This document shows, piece by piece, positions 42,287 to 50,200 of a DNA stretch of 64,000 nt. Under the pieces are notes generated by a model that worked only from the letters and a program-made list of their open reading frames with translations, had not been told where the DNA came from and ran no database searches. The translations under genes were made by a program, and so were the position numbers. Location of the stretch: NCBI RefSeq assembly GCF_022808175.1, contig NZ_JALGBX010000013.1:124001-188000 (forward strand), given 5' to 3'. Source of the DNA: Streptomyces sp. AP-93. GTDB lineage: Bacteria; Actinomycetota; Actinomycetes; Streptomycetales; Streptomycetaceae. The number at the start of each line of letters is the position of its first letter. Position 1 is the stretch's first letter.

Positions 42287-44164
42287 ATGCGCGTTCATCT
42301 GGTGACCATGCCCTGGCAGCCGATCGACCTGCCCTCGCTCCAGATCGGCCTGCTCCACTCCCTGCTGACCCGTACGCGCCCCTCCGACGAGGTCCGCGAG
42401 TTCCACGGCTCGCTGCGCTGGGCGCAATTCCTGCTGGAGCGGACGGACGGACTGCTGCGCCCGGCCGACCACGCCGAGGTGGGCAGCGACTCGATCTTCG
42501 ACGGGCTCGGCGACTGGGTCTTCTCGGGTGTGCTCTACGCGGACCCCGACTGGGGCGTCGCGCGGCTCGGCGCGTACGCCGAGCGACGCGGGATCCCGGT
42601 GGACAAGGCGCGTGCCATGCGCGTCCACGCGGCGGAGTTCGTCTCCCGCAGCGCCTCGGAGATCCTCGCGGAGGACCCGGACGTCGTCGGGTTCACCAGC
42701 ACGTTCATGCAGAACGTGTCCTCGCTCGCGCTCGCCGCCGAGCTCAAGCGCCGCCGTCCCGGCCTCACCGTGGTTTTCGGCGGCAGCAACTGCGACGGGC
42801 CGATGGGCCACGCCCTGCACCGCAACCACCCCTTCGTCGACCACGTGGTGCGCGGAGAGGGCGAGTACGCGTTCCCCGCCCTGCTGGCCCATCTGGACGC
42901 CGGGACCCCGCCCGTCGACGTACCGGGCTTGTGCTGGTGGGACGACGGGGCCTCGCGGGCGAACGACGAGTCGCGCCGTACGGTGGCCCCGCGCGACATC
43001 CCCGCGCCCGACTACGACGTCTGGCAGGCGGAGCTCGACGCCTCCCCGGTGGCCGAGTACGTCCGTCCGAAACTGGTCGTGGAAGGCGCTCGCGGCTGCT
43101 GGTGGGGCGAGAAGCACCATTGCACGTTCTGCGGTCTCAACGGCTCTGCCATGGCGTTCCGCGCCAAGCCCGGCGAGCAGTTGTGGGCCGAGGTCGACCG
43201 GCTCGTCAGGCGGCACCGGATCCTCGACGTCGTCACGGTCGACAACATCATCGACATGGCGTACTTCACGGACTTCCTGCCGCTCGCCGCCGACAGCGGC
43301 TGGGACCTCCTGATGCACTACGAGGTCAAGTCCAACCTCACCACGGACCAACTGGCGCTCCTGGCCCGCTCGGGCGCGGTGCACATCCAGCCGGGGATCG
43401 AGAGCCTCAACAACCGCGTCCTCGGCCTCATGGACAAGGGCGTCACCGGCTCCCGCAACGTCCGCACGCTCCGGGAATGCGCCGACCGGTCGCTCACGTG
43501 CACGTGGAACTACCTGTACGGGTTCCCGGGCGAGACGGCGGACGACTACGACGCGGTCGTCGACCAGTTCCCCGCGCTCGTCCACCTGCAGCCACCGGGC
43601 GGCGCGTTCCGCATCCAACTGGAGCGCTTCAGCCCGCACTTCGCCGATCCGGCCCTCGGTTTCGCCGAACGGAGGCCTGCCGAGATGTACGGCCACGTCT
43701 ACGACCTCCCCGTGGAGGAACTGGCCGATCTGGTCTACCTCTTCGACACACCGCCCCGCGGGATCGGCGGGAGCACGGAGGAGCGGCTCACACGGGCCGC
43801 CGAGAACTGGCGGGCCGCGCACGCCGGTTCGACGCTGTTGATGGAATCCGGCGCGGACGGCGAACTGCTGGTGCACGACCGGCGACGCGGATGGCCGCCC
43901 CGTACGCACCGGCTGAGCGGCTGGGAGGCCGCCGCGTTCCTGCACCTCGGACACGGCCGCTCCGAGCACGCCCTGCACCGGCTCCTCACCGAGGAGGGGC
44001 ATCCGGTCACCCCGGGGCGGCTCACGGAGTGGCTCGGCGAGAACGTCTCCCTCGGATTGCTGTTCTTCGACGGGCGGTCCTACGTGTCCTTGCCCCTGCG
44101 GAACGCTCCGGTACGCGCCGTCACCGCGGAAGCCGCAGCCGAGGCCGAGGCGGTGGCCATATGA
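42287..44164 (+). CDS. B12-binding-domain radical SAM enzyme, RiPP maturation type
   Basis: A protein of 625 residues from ATG at 42287 with GGGGAGGA upstream. Residues 1-235 form a cobalamin-binding-like domain (DVVGFTSTFMQNVSSLALAAELKRRRPGLTVVFGGSNCD). The radical SAM core follows with cysteines 271, 279 and 282 (GCWWGEKHHCTFCGLNG), a CX7CX2C cluster motif instead of the usual CX3CX2C, as in the family annotated as RiPP maturation radical SAM protein 1 / C-methyltransferase. The C-terminal 120 residues resemble a RiPP recognition or SAM-partner region. It probably C-methylates or otherwise modifies the upstream peptide. The stop overlaps the next gene by ATGA. Confidence 0.88.
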   Translation: MRVHLVTMPWQPIDLPSLQIGLLHSLLTRTRPSDEVREFHGSLRWAQFLLERTDGLLRPADHAEVGSDSIFDGLGDWVFSGVLYADPDWGVARLGAYAERRGIPVDKARAMRVHAAEFVSRSASEILAEDPDVVGFTSTFMQNVSSLALAAELKRRRPGLTVVFGGSNCDGPMGHALHRNHPFVDHVVRGEGEYAFPALLAHLDAGTPPVDVPGLCWWDDGASRANDESRRTVAPRDIPAPDYDVWQAELDASPVAEYVRPKLVVEGARGCWWGEKHHCTFCGLNGSAMAFRAKPGEQLWAEVDRLVRRHRILDVVTVDNIIDMAYFTDFLPLAADSGWDLLMHYEVKSNLTTDQLALLARSGAVHIQPGIESLNNRVLGLMDKGVTGSRNVRTLRECADRSLTCTWNYLYGFPGETADDYDAVVDQFPALVHLQPPGGAFRIQLERFSPHFADPALGFAERRPAEMYGHVYDLPVEELADLVYLFDTPPRGIGGSTEERLTRAAENWRAAHAGSTLLMESGADGELLVHDRRRGWPPRTHRLSGWEAAAFLHLGHGRSEHALHRLLTEEGHPVTPGRLTEWLGENVSLGLLFFDGRSYVSLPLRNAPVRAVTAEAAAEAEAVAI

Positions 44165-44715
44165 GCCGCGGGAGCGGCGGGATCGGCGGGACCGGCGGTC
44201 AGGTCGTCGTGGACGAGCCGCTGCCGCTGGGCACGGGCGGACGCGGCACCGCGGACGCCGTGCGTTTCCTGCGCGACTGCCAGAGCCAAGCCCTCACGGT
44301 GCACTGGGTCCCGGACACCGACGCCCTGCCCTTCGACACCGGACTGCTGCACCACCTCCCGCCGCCGGCTCCCCGGCCCGCCTCCCCGGGCGGGCCCGAC
44401 GGGCCCGACGGGGTGGCCGCCTGGCGGTCCCGGTACGCGTACGGCCTGCTCTACCATCGCCGCGGGCCCGATTTCGTGACGGTCATGGACCGCAGGGATC
44501 CGTCGGCCGCAGCCCGGTTCACCATCGACCAGCCGGCGCTGCTCGCCGCGTTCCTCGCCGTGCAGGAAGCCACGGCCCTCGACGAGCTCGACGCGGTGCA
44601 CCGCGAGGCCCTGTCCCTGCTGGCGGACGAGCGTCTCGTGCTGGTCACGCAGGGGTGGGCGGTGGCACTGCCGCCGCGCCTGCGCCGCTGGCCCGTTCCC
44701 TGCACGAGCATCTGA
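44161..44715 (+). CDS. Radical-SAM partner protein (DUF5825-like)
   Basis: A 184-residue protein, ATGA-coupled to the radical SAM gene. The N-terminus is Gly-rich, then VRFLRDCQSQALTVHWVPDTDALPFDTGLLHHLPPP, WRSRYAYGLLYHRRGPDFVTVMDRRDPS and a helical C-terminus (ALDELDAVHREALSLLADERLVL). The pattern fits the DUF5825 proteins that accompany this radical SAM family; I recall this association but could not check it. It has no catalytic motif and may be a peptide-binding partner of the enzyme. Confidence 0.7.
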   Translation: MSRGSGGIGGTGGQVVVDEPLPLGTGGRGTADAVRFLRDCQSQALTVHWVPDTDALPFDTGLLHHLPPPAPRPASPGGPDGPDGVAAWRSRYAYGLLYHRRGPDFVTVMDRRDPSAAARFTIDQPALLAAFLAVQEATALDELDAVHREALSLLADERLVLVTQGWAVALPPRLRRWPVPCTSI

Positions 44716-44718
44716 CCC

Positions 44719-45999
44719 GTGACCTCGTCGCCGACCCGGCCCTCGTCAACGGGCGCCGACAACGGGAGCACGCCGTGGCGTGTGCTGCGTCGGCACCGCC
44801 CGTTCCTGCTGCTCTGCGGCGAACAGGCGGCGAGCTCCGTCGGACGGCAGATCACCGCACTGGCACTGGCGCTCCTGGCCGTGACCCGGCTGGACGCCGG
44901 CCCGTTCGGGGCGTCGGCGCTGCTGGCCCTGACCTATCTCCCCGGCGCCGTGCTCAGCCCCCTCGCCGGTGTGCTCGCCGACCGCGCCCGGCTGCGCAGC
45001 CTGGCCGTCACGCTCACCTCCCTGCAGGTGGTGGTCGTCGGCTCGGTCCCGCTCGCCGCGGAGCTCGGGAGCCTCGGCCTGCCGCACCTGTACACGGTGG
45101 CCGCCCTGTCGGGCACGCTGACCTGGACGCTCTCGGTGGCGCTGCAGGCGGCGCTGCCCCGGGTCGTCCGGCCCGACCAGCTGCTGGCCGGAAACTCGGC
45201 CCTGACCGGCGCCCGCACGATGGGCCAGATCGGCGGGCCCGCCCTGGGCGGCGTCCTCGTCGGCTTCGCGGGGCCCGCCCCGGCCCTGCTGGCGGGCAGC
45301 GCCGCCTACGCCGTAGAGGCCGCGCTGCTGTTCGCCCTGCCCGCATCGCTGAACAGACCGGCCGAGCCCACGGCGAGCCGGGGCCCCCGCCTCGCCGCGC
45401 TCCGCGAGGGGCTCGCGGTGGTCCGGGCGGAGCCGGTGCTGCGCAGGCAGGTGGTCGCGGGCGCCGGGTTCAACCTGGGCGGCGGCGCCGCCGACGCGCT
45501 CTTCGTCGTATACGCCACCCGGGAACTCCTCCTTCCTCCATGGCAGTTGGGGATCGTCTACGCTTCGTTCAGCGTGGCCACCGTCGCCGGAGTCCTCGTC
45601 GCGGGCCGGTTCGCGACGTCCGTGGAGCTGTACCGGGCGACACGGATCTGCGCGGTGGTGGCAGCCCTCGCGATCTTCCTCGTCCCGGCGGCGTCACTGG
45701 CGCTCGCCTTCCCGGCGCTGATCGCGTACCAACTGCTCTTCGGCGTCACGGCGACGGTGTGGGCGATCTCGATGACGACCACGCAGCAACTGATCGCCCC
45801 GCCCCACCTCCAGGGCCGCGTCGCCGGGTTCGCCCAGGCGGCGCTCCTGACGACCGTTCCGGTCGGGGCCTTGTCCGGCGGCGCGCTGGCGGCCTGGCTG
45901 GGCAACGTCCCCGTCCTGACCGGCGCCGCGACGACGGCACTGCTGGCCGCGTCCTGCTTCTGGCTGCCCCACCGCGGCGAGAACAAGCTGACGCGGTAG
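44719..45999 (+). CDS. MFS transporter, probable RiPP exporter
   Basis: A 426-residue protein starting with GTG 3 bases after the previous stop, hence in the same operon. About twelve membrane segments, with the MFS motif A variant LAGVLADRARLRSLAV. It resembles MFS_3/MdtG-like exporters. Its position makes it the likely exporter of the processed peptide, or a self-resistance pump; no peptidase is encoded nearby to remove a leader. Confidence 0.88.
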   Translation: MTSSPTRPSSTGADNGSTPWRVLRRHRPFLLLCGEQAASSVGRQITALALALLAVTRLDAGPFGASALLALTYLPGAVLSPLAGVLADRARLRSLAVTLTSLQVVVVGSVPLAAELGSLGLPHLYTVAALSGTLTWTLSVALQAALPRVVRPDQLLAGNSALTGARTMGQIGGPALGGVLVGFAGPAPALLAGSAAYAVEAALLFALPASLNRPAEPTASRGPRLAALREGLAVVRAEPVLRRQVVAGAGFNLGGGAADALFVVYATRELLLPPWQLGIVYASFSVATVAGVLVAGRFATSVELYRATRICAVVAALAIFLVPAASLALAFPALIAYQLLFGVTATVWAISMTTTQQLIAPPHLQGRVAGFAQAALLTTVPVGALSGGALAAWLGNVPVLTGAATTALLAASCFWLPHRGENKLTR

Positions 46000-46075
46000 C
46001 GCTGGTACGTGGCGTACGTGCCGCGCGCACCATGGTCGATTGGCGGGGCGGGCGGGTCGGGCGCACGCTGAGCCC

Positions 46076-46630
46076 ATGAGCGGACAGGAACCCCCGCCCG
46101 GACCACCTGCGGCGCCCCCTCCACCGGCCGGCCCTCCGCAGTGGGGGCCGGTGCCCGCCCCGCCACCGCAGCGACGGGGAATCCCGTGGAAGAGCGTGCT
46201 GACCCACTCCGCCGCAGCCGTCGCCGGGCTCGTGCTCGGTGCCGGCGCCACCGGATCCGACGCCGACAGGCGCACGCCCGCACAGCCGGCGGAAACCGTC
46301 ACCGCGACCGCGACCGCGACCGCCACCGTCACCGCGACCACGACCGCCAAGCCCGTCGCACAGCCCTCTCCCACGGGGCCGCTGCGCGAGTTCCCGGGCG
46401 ACGGAACCTTCCTCGTGGGCCAGGACATCCAGCCCGGCACGTACCGAACGACCGGACCGCAGGACGACGAGCTCCCCAACTGCTACTGGGCACGGCTGCG
46501 CAACACGTCCGGCGGCCTGTCCGGCATCATCGCGAACGACAACGCCCAGGGTCAGGCCGTCGTGACGATCACGCCCACCGACAAGGCGTTCCAGACCAAC
46601 GGATGCCAGACCTGGAAGAAGGTCGGCTAG
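46076..46630 (+). CDS. Membrane-anchored secreted-domain protein
   Basis: A protein of 184 residues from ATG at 46076. A Pro-rich cytoplasmic N-terminus (to about residue 35) is followed by one hydrophobic segment (VLTHSAAAVAGLVLGAGATG), a Thr/Ala-rich linker, and an extracytoplasmic domain of about 75 residues (FPGDGTFLVGQDIQPGTYRTTGP ... CYWARLRNTSGG ... NGCQTWKKV) with two cysteines likely forming a disulfide. This domain is common at the C-terminus of actinobacterial and phage-encoded surface proteins; function unknown. No clear ribosome-binding site. Confidence 0.8.
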   Translation: MSGQEPPPGPPAAPPPPAGPPQWGPVPAPPPQRRGIPWKSVLTHSAAAVAGLVLGAGATGSDADRRTPAQPAETVTATATATATVTATTTAKPVAQPSPTGPLREFPGDGTFLVGQDIQPGTYRTTGPQDDELPNCYWARLRNTSGGLSGIIANDNAQGQAVVTITPTDKAFQTNGCQTWKKVG

Positions 46631-46697
46631 CCCCCCGCCCGCCCCCGTTCGGATGGCAAGGACCGCCGTCGTGTTCAGGACCCGGTGGTCCGGTGGC

Positions 46698-49040
46698 TCA
46701 CTTGGTCTGCGTGGAGAGGCTCACCCCGCTGAAGTCCTGCGAGGCGGCGAGGCTGAAGTACACCCACCCGGACGGCGGGTTGTCCACCGTCAGGGTCTCG
46801 CCGTTGCCCGCGTTGGTGGACTTCGCCCGGTAGCTGCTCGTGGTGGCCCAGCTGCTGCCGCCGTAGTACAGGTCGGCATTGCCGGAGCCGCCGCTGCTGG
46901 TGAGGGTCAGCTGCTGGACGCCGGCCGGCAGGTACACGAAGTGGTAGCTGTAGTTCCCGGTGGTGGCCGTGAGGTTGTCCCGGCGGCAGTTCTTGTCGAA
47001 CTGACGGGGGTCGCTGACGGTGCACAGCGGGGTGGAGGGGGCCTCCGGCAGGGGGCCGCAGTCGTTGGTCGCGCAGGCGGTCGTCAGCCACGTGGCGAAG
47101 CCGGCGTCGTAGGACGTGCCGATGGTCTGCTTCAGGAAGGTGCGGGCACCGTTCCAGTCACCGGCGCGGTACTTGCCCAGCACGGTCTCGACGTCGGCGG
47201 GGTGCGCCTGGAGCATGTAGCGGACCGCCAGGAAGCCCCAGCGGTAGACCCGGTTCGAGTTGACCTCGGGGTCCGCGTCCTGGCCGTAGACGGTGTCGAA
47301 GAGTTCGCTGAGCTTGTAGGTCCTCTTGCCGGCCTCGGCGATCGCGTCGGCGTTGCGCTCGCCCCGGTAGCCGAACGAGATGTTCTCGGCAATGCCCTCG
47401 ACCCACCAGATGGTCGGCGTCACGATGCCGGCCTCGAAGTCGCCGGCCATGTTGTAGCGGCCGTCGAGGTAGTGGGTGTACTCGTGGTTGAGGTTCCAGA
47501 TCTGGAAGTCCGGGCGCAGCCAGTGGGCCTCGTGGGCGATGAAGCGGGCCTGGTTGCCGGCGGCGGCCGGGTTGCCCTCCTCGTACATGCCGCCGTTGTC
47601 GACGTCGATGTTGTAGATGGCCCAGGCGTACAGTGAGTAGTTGGTGTAGTCGTCGAAGACGACGACCTCGAGGTTGGTGTTCACGTCACCGGGGATCGCG
47701 CCCTTGTCGCCGATGACCCGGTGGAAGTAGGCGTCCTGGTTGACCAGGCTGGTGCAGGTGCTTGCCAACTGCCCGGGGGACAAGTCCTGGGCGCGGATCT
47801 TCAGGCCCGCGGTGCACGTGTGCTGGATCGGCAGGATCGCCGGGAGCACGCGCTCGCCCAGGTCACAGATGGCGTAGGCCGCGCAGTTGTTCCTGTCGTA
47901 CTGGCGCGTGTACCAGCCCAGGTTCATGGTGATCGGCGCGGTGGGGCCGACGTTCGGGTAGCGGTTGATCAGGTCCTTCAGCAGCGGGCGGACCCGGTCC
48001 TTGAGCTCGGGGACGTCGAGGGCGTGGCCGAGGAAGCGGCCGACGTTGCTGACGACGTCGAGGCGGTTGAGCTGCGCGCCGTTGCGCGTGATGAATCCGG
48101 CCCAGGTGTCGAGGATGGCGGGGTCGGCCTTGAGCGCGGCCCGCCATCCGCGGTCGTCGTTCGCGGCCTTGAAGCCGTTCTCGACGACCCACTCGACGTG
48201 CTGCATCGCGAGGTTCATCTGACCGGGCCAGGTGCCGTCGTAGCTGCCGAGCATCCACTTGACGACGCCGGCGTAGCGGCCGGCCGCGTGGGTGCTGTCG
48301 ATCAGGGTGACGACCTCGCCCAGGATCTCACCGTTTGCGTCCGTGACGTCCTTGCTGCGCGGGGAGGCGAAGAAGGCGTCCAGCGCGCCGAACGCGGCGG
48401 CGTCGAGAGCCGCGCCGTAGGGGCCGACGACGTCCCCGTTGTTGTCCTGCACGTAGTAGCCGGCCCGCAGGAACAGCACCAGCTGCCCGACGGCGGCGCT
48501 GTTGCTGCCCGAGTAGGTGGCGGAGGCGTCGCGCAGCGCGTTGGCGACGGTCACCATCTGCGCTTCGTGGAAGGCCTTCCGCGCGTTCTCCCCGGTGAGG
48601 CTGAACAGCGGGTACGTACAGGTGATCCGGGGGAGCGCCTTGAGCTGCTGGACCAGGGTGGCGCCGGTCGCGTTGATCACGCCGGAGAGGTCGCCGCACT
48701 CGTCCCCGGCGGCGGCCGAGGACCGCTGGCCGTCCTTGCCGGACTTGGCCGGCTGTACGGACTTGACGGTCGGGGCGGGGGCGGCGGCGGACTCTTCGGC
48801 GCTGTCCTGCGAGGAGATCCGGAAGCGGGAGCTGTTGTTCATCGCATCGGGCGACTTGGGGACCGGGATCGACCGCGGCGCCGGGGTCGCGGTTCCACGT
48901 GCGTACGCTCCGGCCGGCGCCGTGGCGTCTACGGAGGCGGCCTGGCTCTGCGGTGCGAGCAGGCCGAGCGCAATGAAGACGGCGGCGCCCAGCGCGGGGA
49001 GTCTGCGCGTGCTGGCCTTCGATATCCGGAAGGGATGCAT
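46698..49040 (-). CDS. Secreted M9 family collagenase (microbial collagenase)
   Basis: A protein of 780 residues from ATG at 49040 with GGAGG 9 bases upstream. Signal peptide: RRLPALGAAVFIALGLLAPQSQAA. An M9N activator region precedes the gluzincin catalytic domain with HEYTH (His519, Glu520, His523) and the downstream zinc ligand Glu548 in WWVEGIAEN. The last 85 residues form a pre-peptidase C-terminal domain (NLTATTGNYSYHFVYLPAGVQQLTLTSSGGSGNADLYY ... SGVSLSTQ). It would digest collagen-like proteins outside the cell. A palindromic AT-rich operator candidate lies 59 bases upstream of the start. Confidence 0.93.
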   Translation of the reverse strand: MHPFRISKASTRRLPALGAAVFIALGLLAPQSQAASVDATAPAGAYARGTATPAPRSIPVPKSPDAMNNSSRFRISSQDSAEESAAAPAPTVKSVQPAKSGKDGQRSSAAAGDECGDLSGVINATGATLVQQLKALPRITCTYPLFSLTGENARKAFHEAQMVTVANALRDASATYSGSNSAAVGQLVLFLRAGYYVQDNNGDVVGPYGAALDAAAFGALDAFFASPRSKDVTDANGEILGEVVTLIDSTHAAGRYAGVVKWMLGSYDGTWPGQMNLAMQHVEWVVENGFKAANDDRGWRAALKADPAILDTWAGFITRNGAQLNRLDVVSNVGRFLGHALDVPELKDRVRPLLKDLINRYPNVGPTAPITMNLGWYTRQYDRNNCAAYAICDLGERVLPAILPIQHTCTAGLKIRAQDLSPGQLASTCTSLVNQDAYFHRVIGDKGAIPGDVNTNLEVVVFDDYTNYSLYAWAIYNIDVDNGGMYEEGNPAAAGNQARFIAHEAHWLRPDFQIWNLNHEYTHYLDGRYNMAGDFEAGIVTPTIWWVEGIAENISFGYRGERNADAIAEAGKRTYKLSELFDTVYGQDADPEVNSNRVYRWGFLAVRYMLQAHPADVETVLGKYRAGDWNGARTFLKQTIGTSYDAGFATWLTTACATNDCGPLPEAPSTPLCTVSDPRQFDKNCRRDNLTATTGNYSYHFVYLPAGVQQLTLTSSGGSGNADLYYGGSSWATTSSYRAKSTNAGNGETLTVDNPPSGWVYFSLAASQDFSGVSLSTQTK

Positions 49041-49098
49041 CTGCGGGGGCCTCCGGGGCCGTTGTGGCCGCGTGCGGGGACACGGGCGATTGATGTGT

Positions 49099-49120
49099 GA
49101 CATGTAAAATTTCACATGTC
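49099..49120. promoter_or_regulatory. AT-rich palindrome in the collagenase promoter region
   Basis: GACATGT (49099-49105) and its exact complement ACATGTC (49114-49120) flank AAAATTTC. Low GC in a GC-rich region and the position 59 bases upstream of the collagenase start suggest an operator. Confidence 0.6.
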
Positions 49121-49469
49121 GCATCGCGCCGGAAGTCTTTTGGCCGGATTGGCTCCCGCGGTCATTCGGCACCGGCCTGCTGCTCGACTCGTGCCGCGCG
49201 CGATACACCGCGCCCGTTCCATCCCGGCCCAGCTCCCGCAGCAGCGCCTGCCCGGTGATCGGCTCGGGCTCCCGGTCGAACCGCTTGCCCCGGATCACCA
49301 ACTGGGCTTCCCGGAACGGGACTCGATGCGAGGCGTCCCCATCCGTTGTCAGTGGCACGGCATACGCTGCACGACGGAGCTGGGGCCCGTTCACGCACGG
49401 ACGCGTGTTCCAGGGCACACGGCAGCACGTGCCCGGGCAGGCCCCACGACTCGATCCTCAGGGGGGATC
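49121..49469. other. Intergenic stretch without recognisable gene
   Basis: About 350 bases between the collagenase operator and the decayed FG-GAP gene. Open frames cross it on both strands but none shows a recognisable family, and I see no RNA or repeat element. Confidence 0.5.
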
Positions 49470-50196
49470 TGGACTTCACCGCACCGCGGACGCCTGCGTG
49501 CCCTGGCCGCCGTGGGCGTACTCGCCCTGGCCGCCGGCGCCCTCTCCGCCGCCCCGAGCACCGCCGCCCCACGGCCTCTGCCACCCGCCTCCGTCTTCGC
49601 GCGGCACCCGGCCGCCCCGGCGGCGGAGCCGGCCTCCGACGCCGCGCCGCGCCGCGACGGCGGGCGCCCGACCGTCGTGATGCCCGACCGCGCCACGCCC
49701 CTGGCCCGGGTGGCCGCCGCCAAGCCGCGGCACGACGTCGACGGCGACGGCATCAGCGACATGATCGTCATGGAGTAAGACCAGAGCACGGGCGTCTACC
49801 TGTCCTCGATCTCGGCCTGGAGCGACTACGCGATCTACAAGACCGACCCCGACGCCTCGTTCAAGGACCTGCTGCCGGTCGGCGACGTCGGCGGCACGAC
49901 CAAGGCCGAGCTGCTCACCCTCTCCTTCGACGGCGTGCTCACGCTCTACGAGACCGGACTGAAGAGCACGTCGGCGCCCCTCTGGTCCGGCCGCGGCTGG
50001 CAGACATACAACCGCCTCGTGGCCACCGGCGACGTGACCGGGGACCACCGCCCCGACCTGCTGGCCCGCGACCACGTCGGCGGGCTGCGGCTGTACACCG
50101 GCACGTGAAGCGTCGGCAAGCCCTTCAACACGCGGGTCAAGGTCGGCTCGGGCTGGGGGACGTACGACCAGCTCGCCCGGGACACCTCCGGCCGGC
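49470..50196 (+). pseudogene. Decayed secreted FG-GAP/VCBS-repeat protein
   Basis: A recognisable export signal (RLRALAAVGVLALAAGALSAAPSTA) leads into an FG-GAP-like protein (DVDGDGISDMIVM ... YLSSISAWSDYAIYKTD ... LVATGDVTGDHRPDLLARDHVGGLRLYTGT). The same frame is interrupted by TAA at 49776-49778 and TGA at 50106-50108; reading continues in family-like sequence after both, where homologues would be expected to have sense codons such as Tyr and Trp. The 3' end is lost where it meets the protease gene, and no convincing start codon is seen. The left boundary is approximate. Confidence 0.8.
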
Positions 50197-50200
50197 TAGA

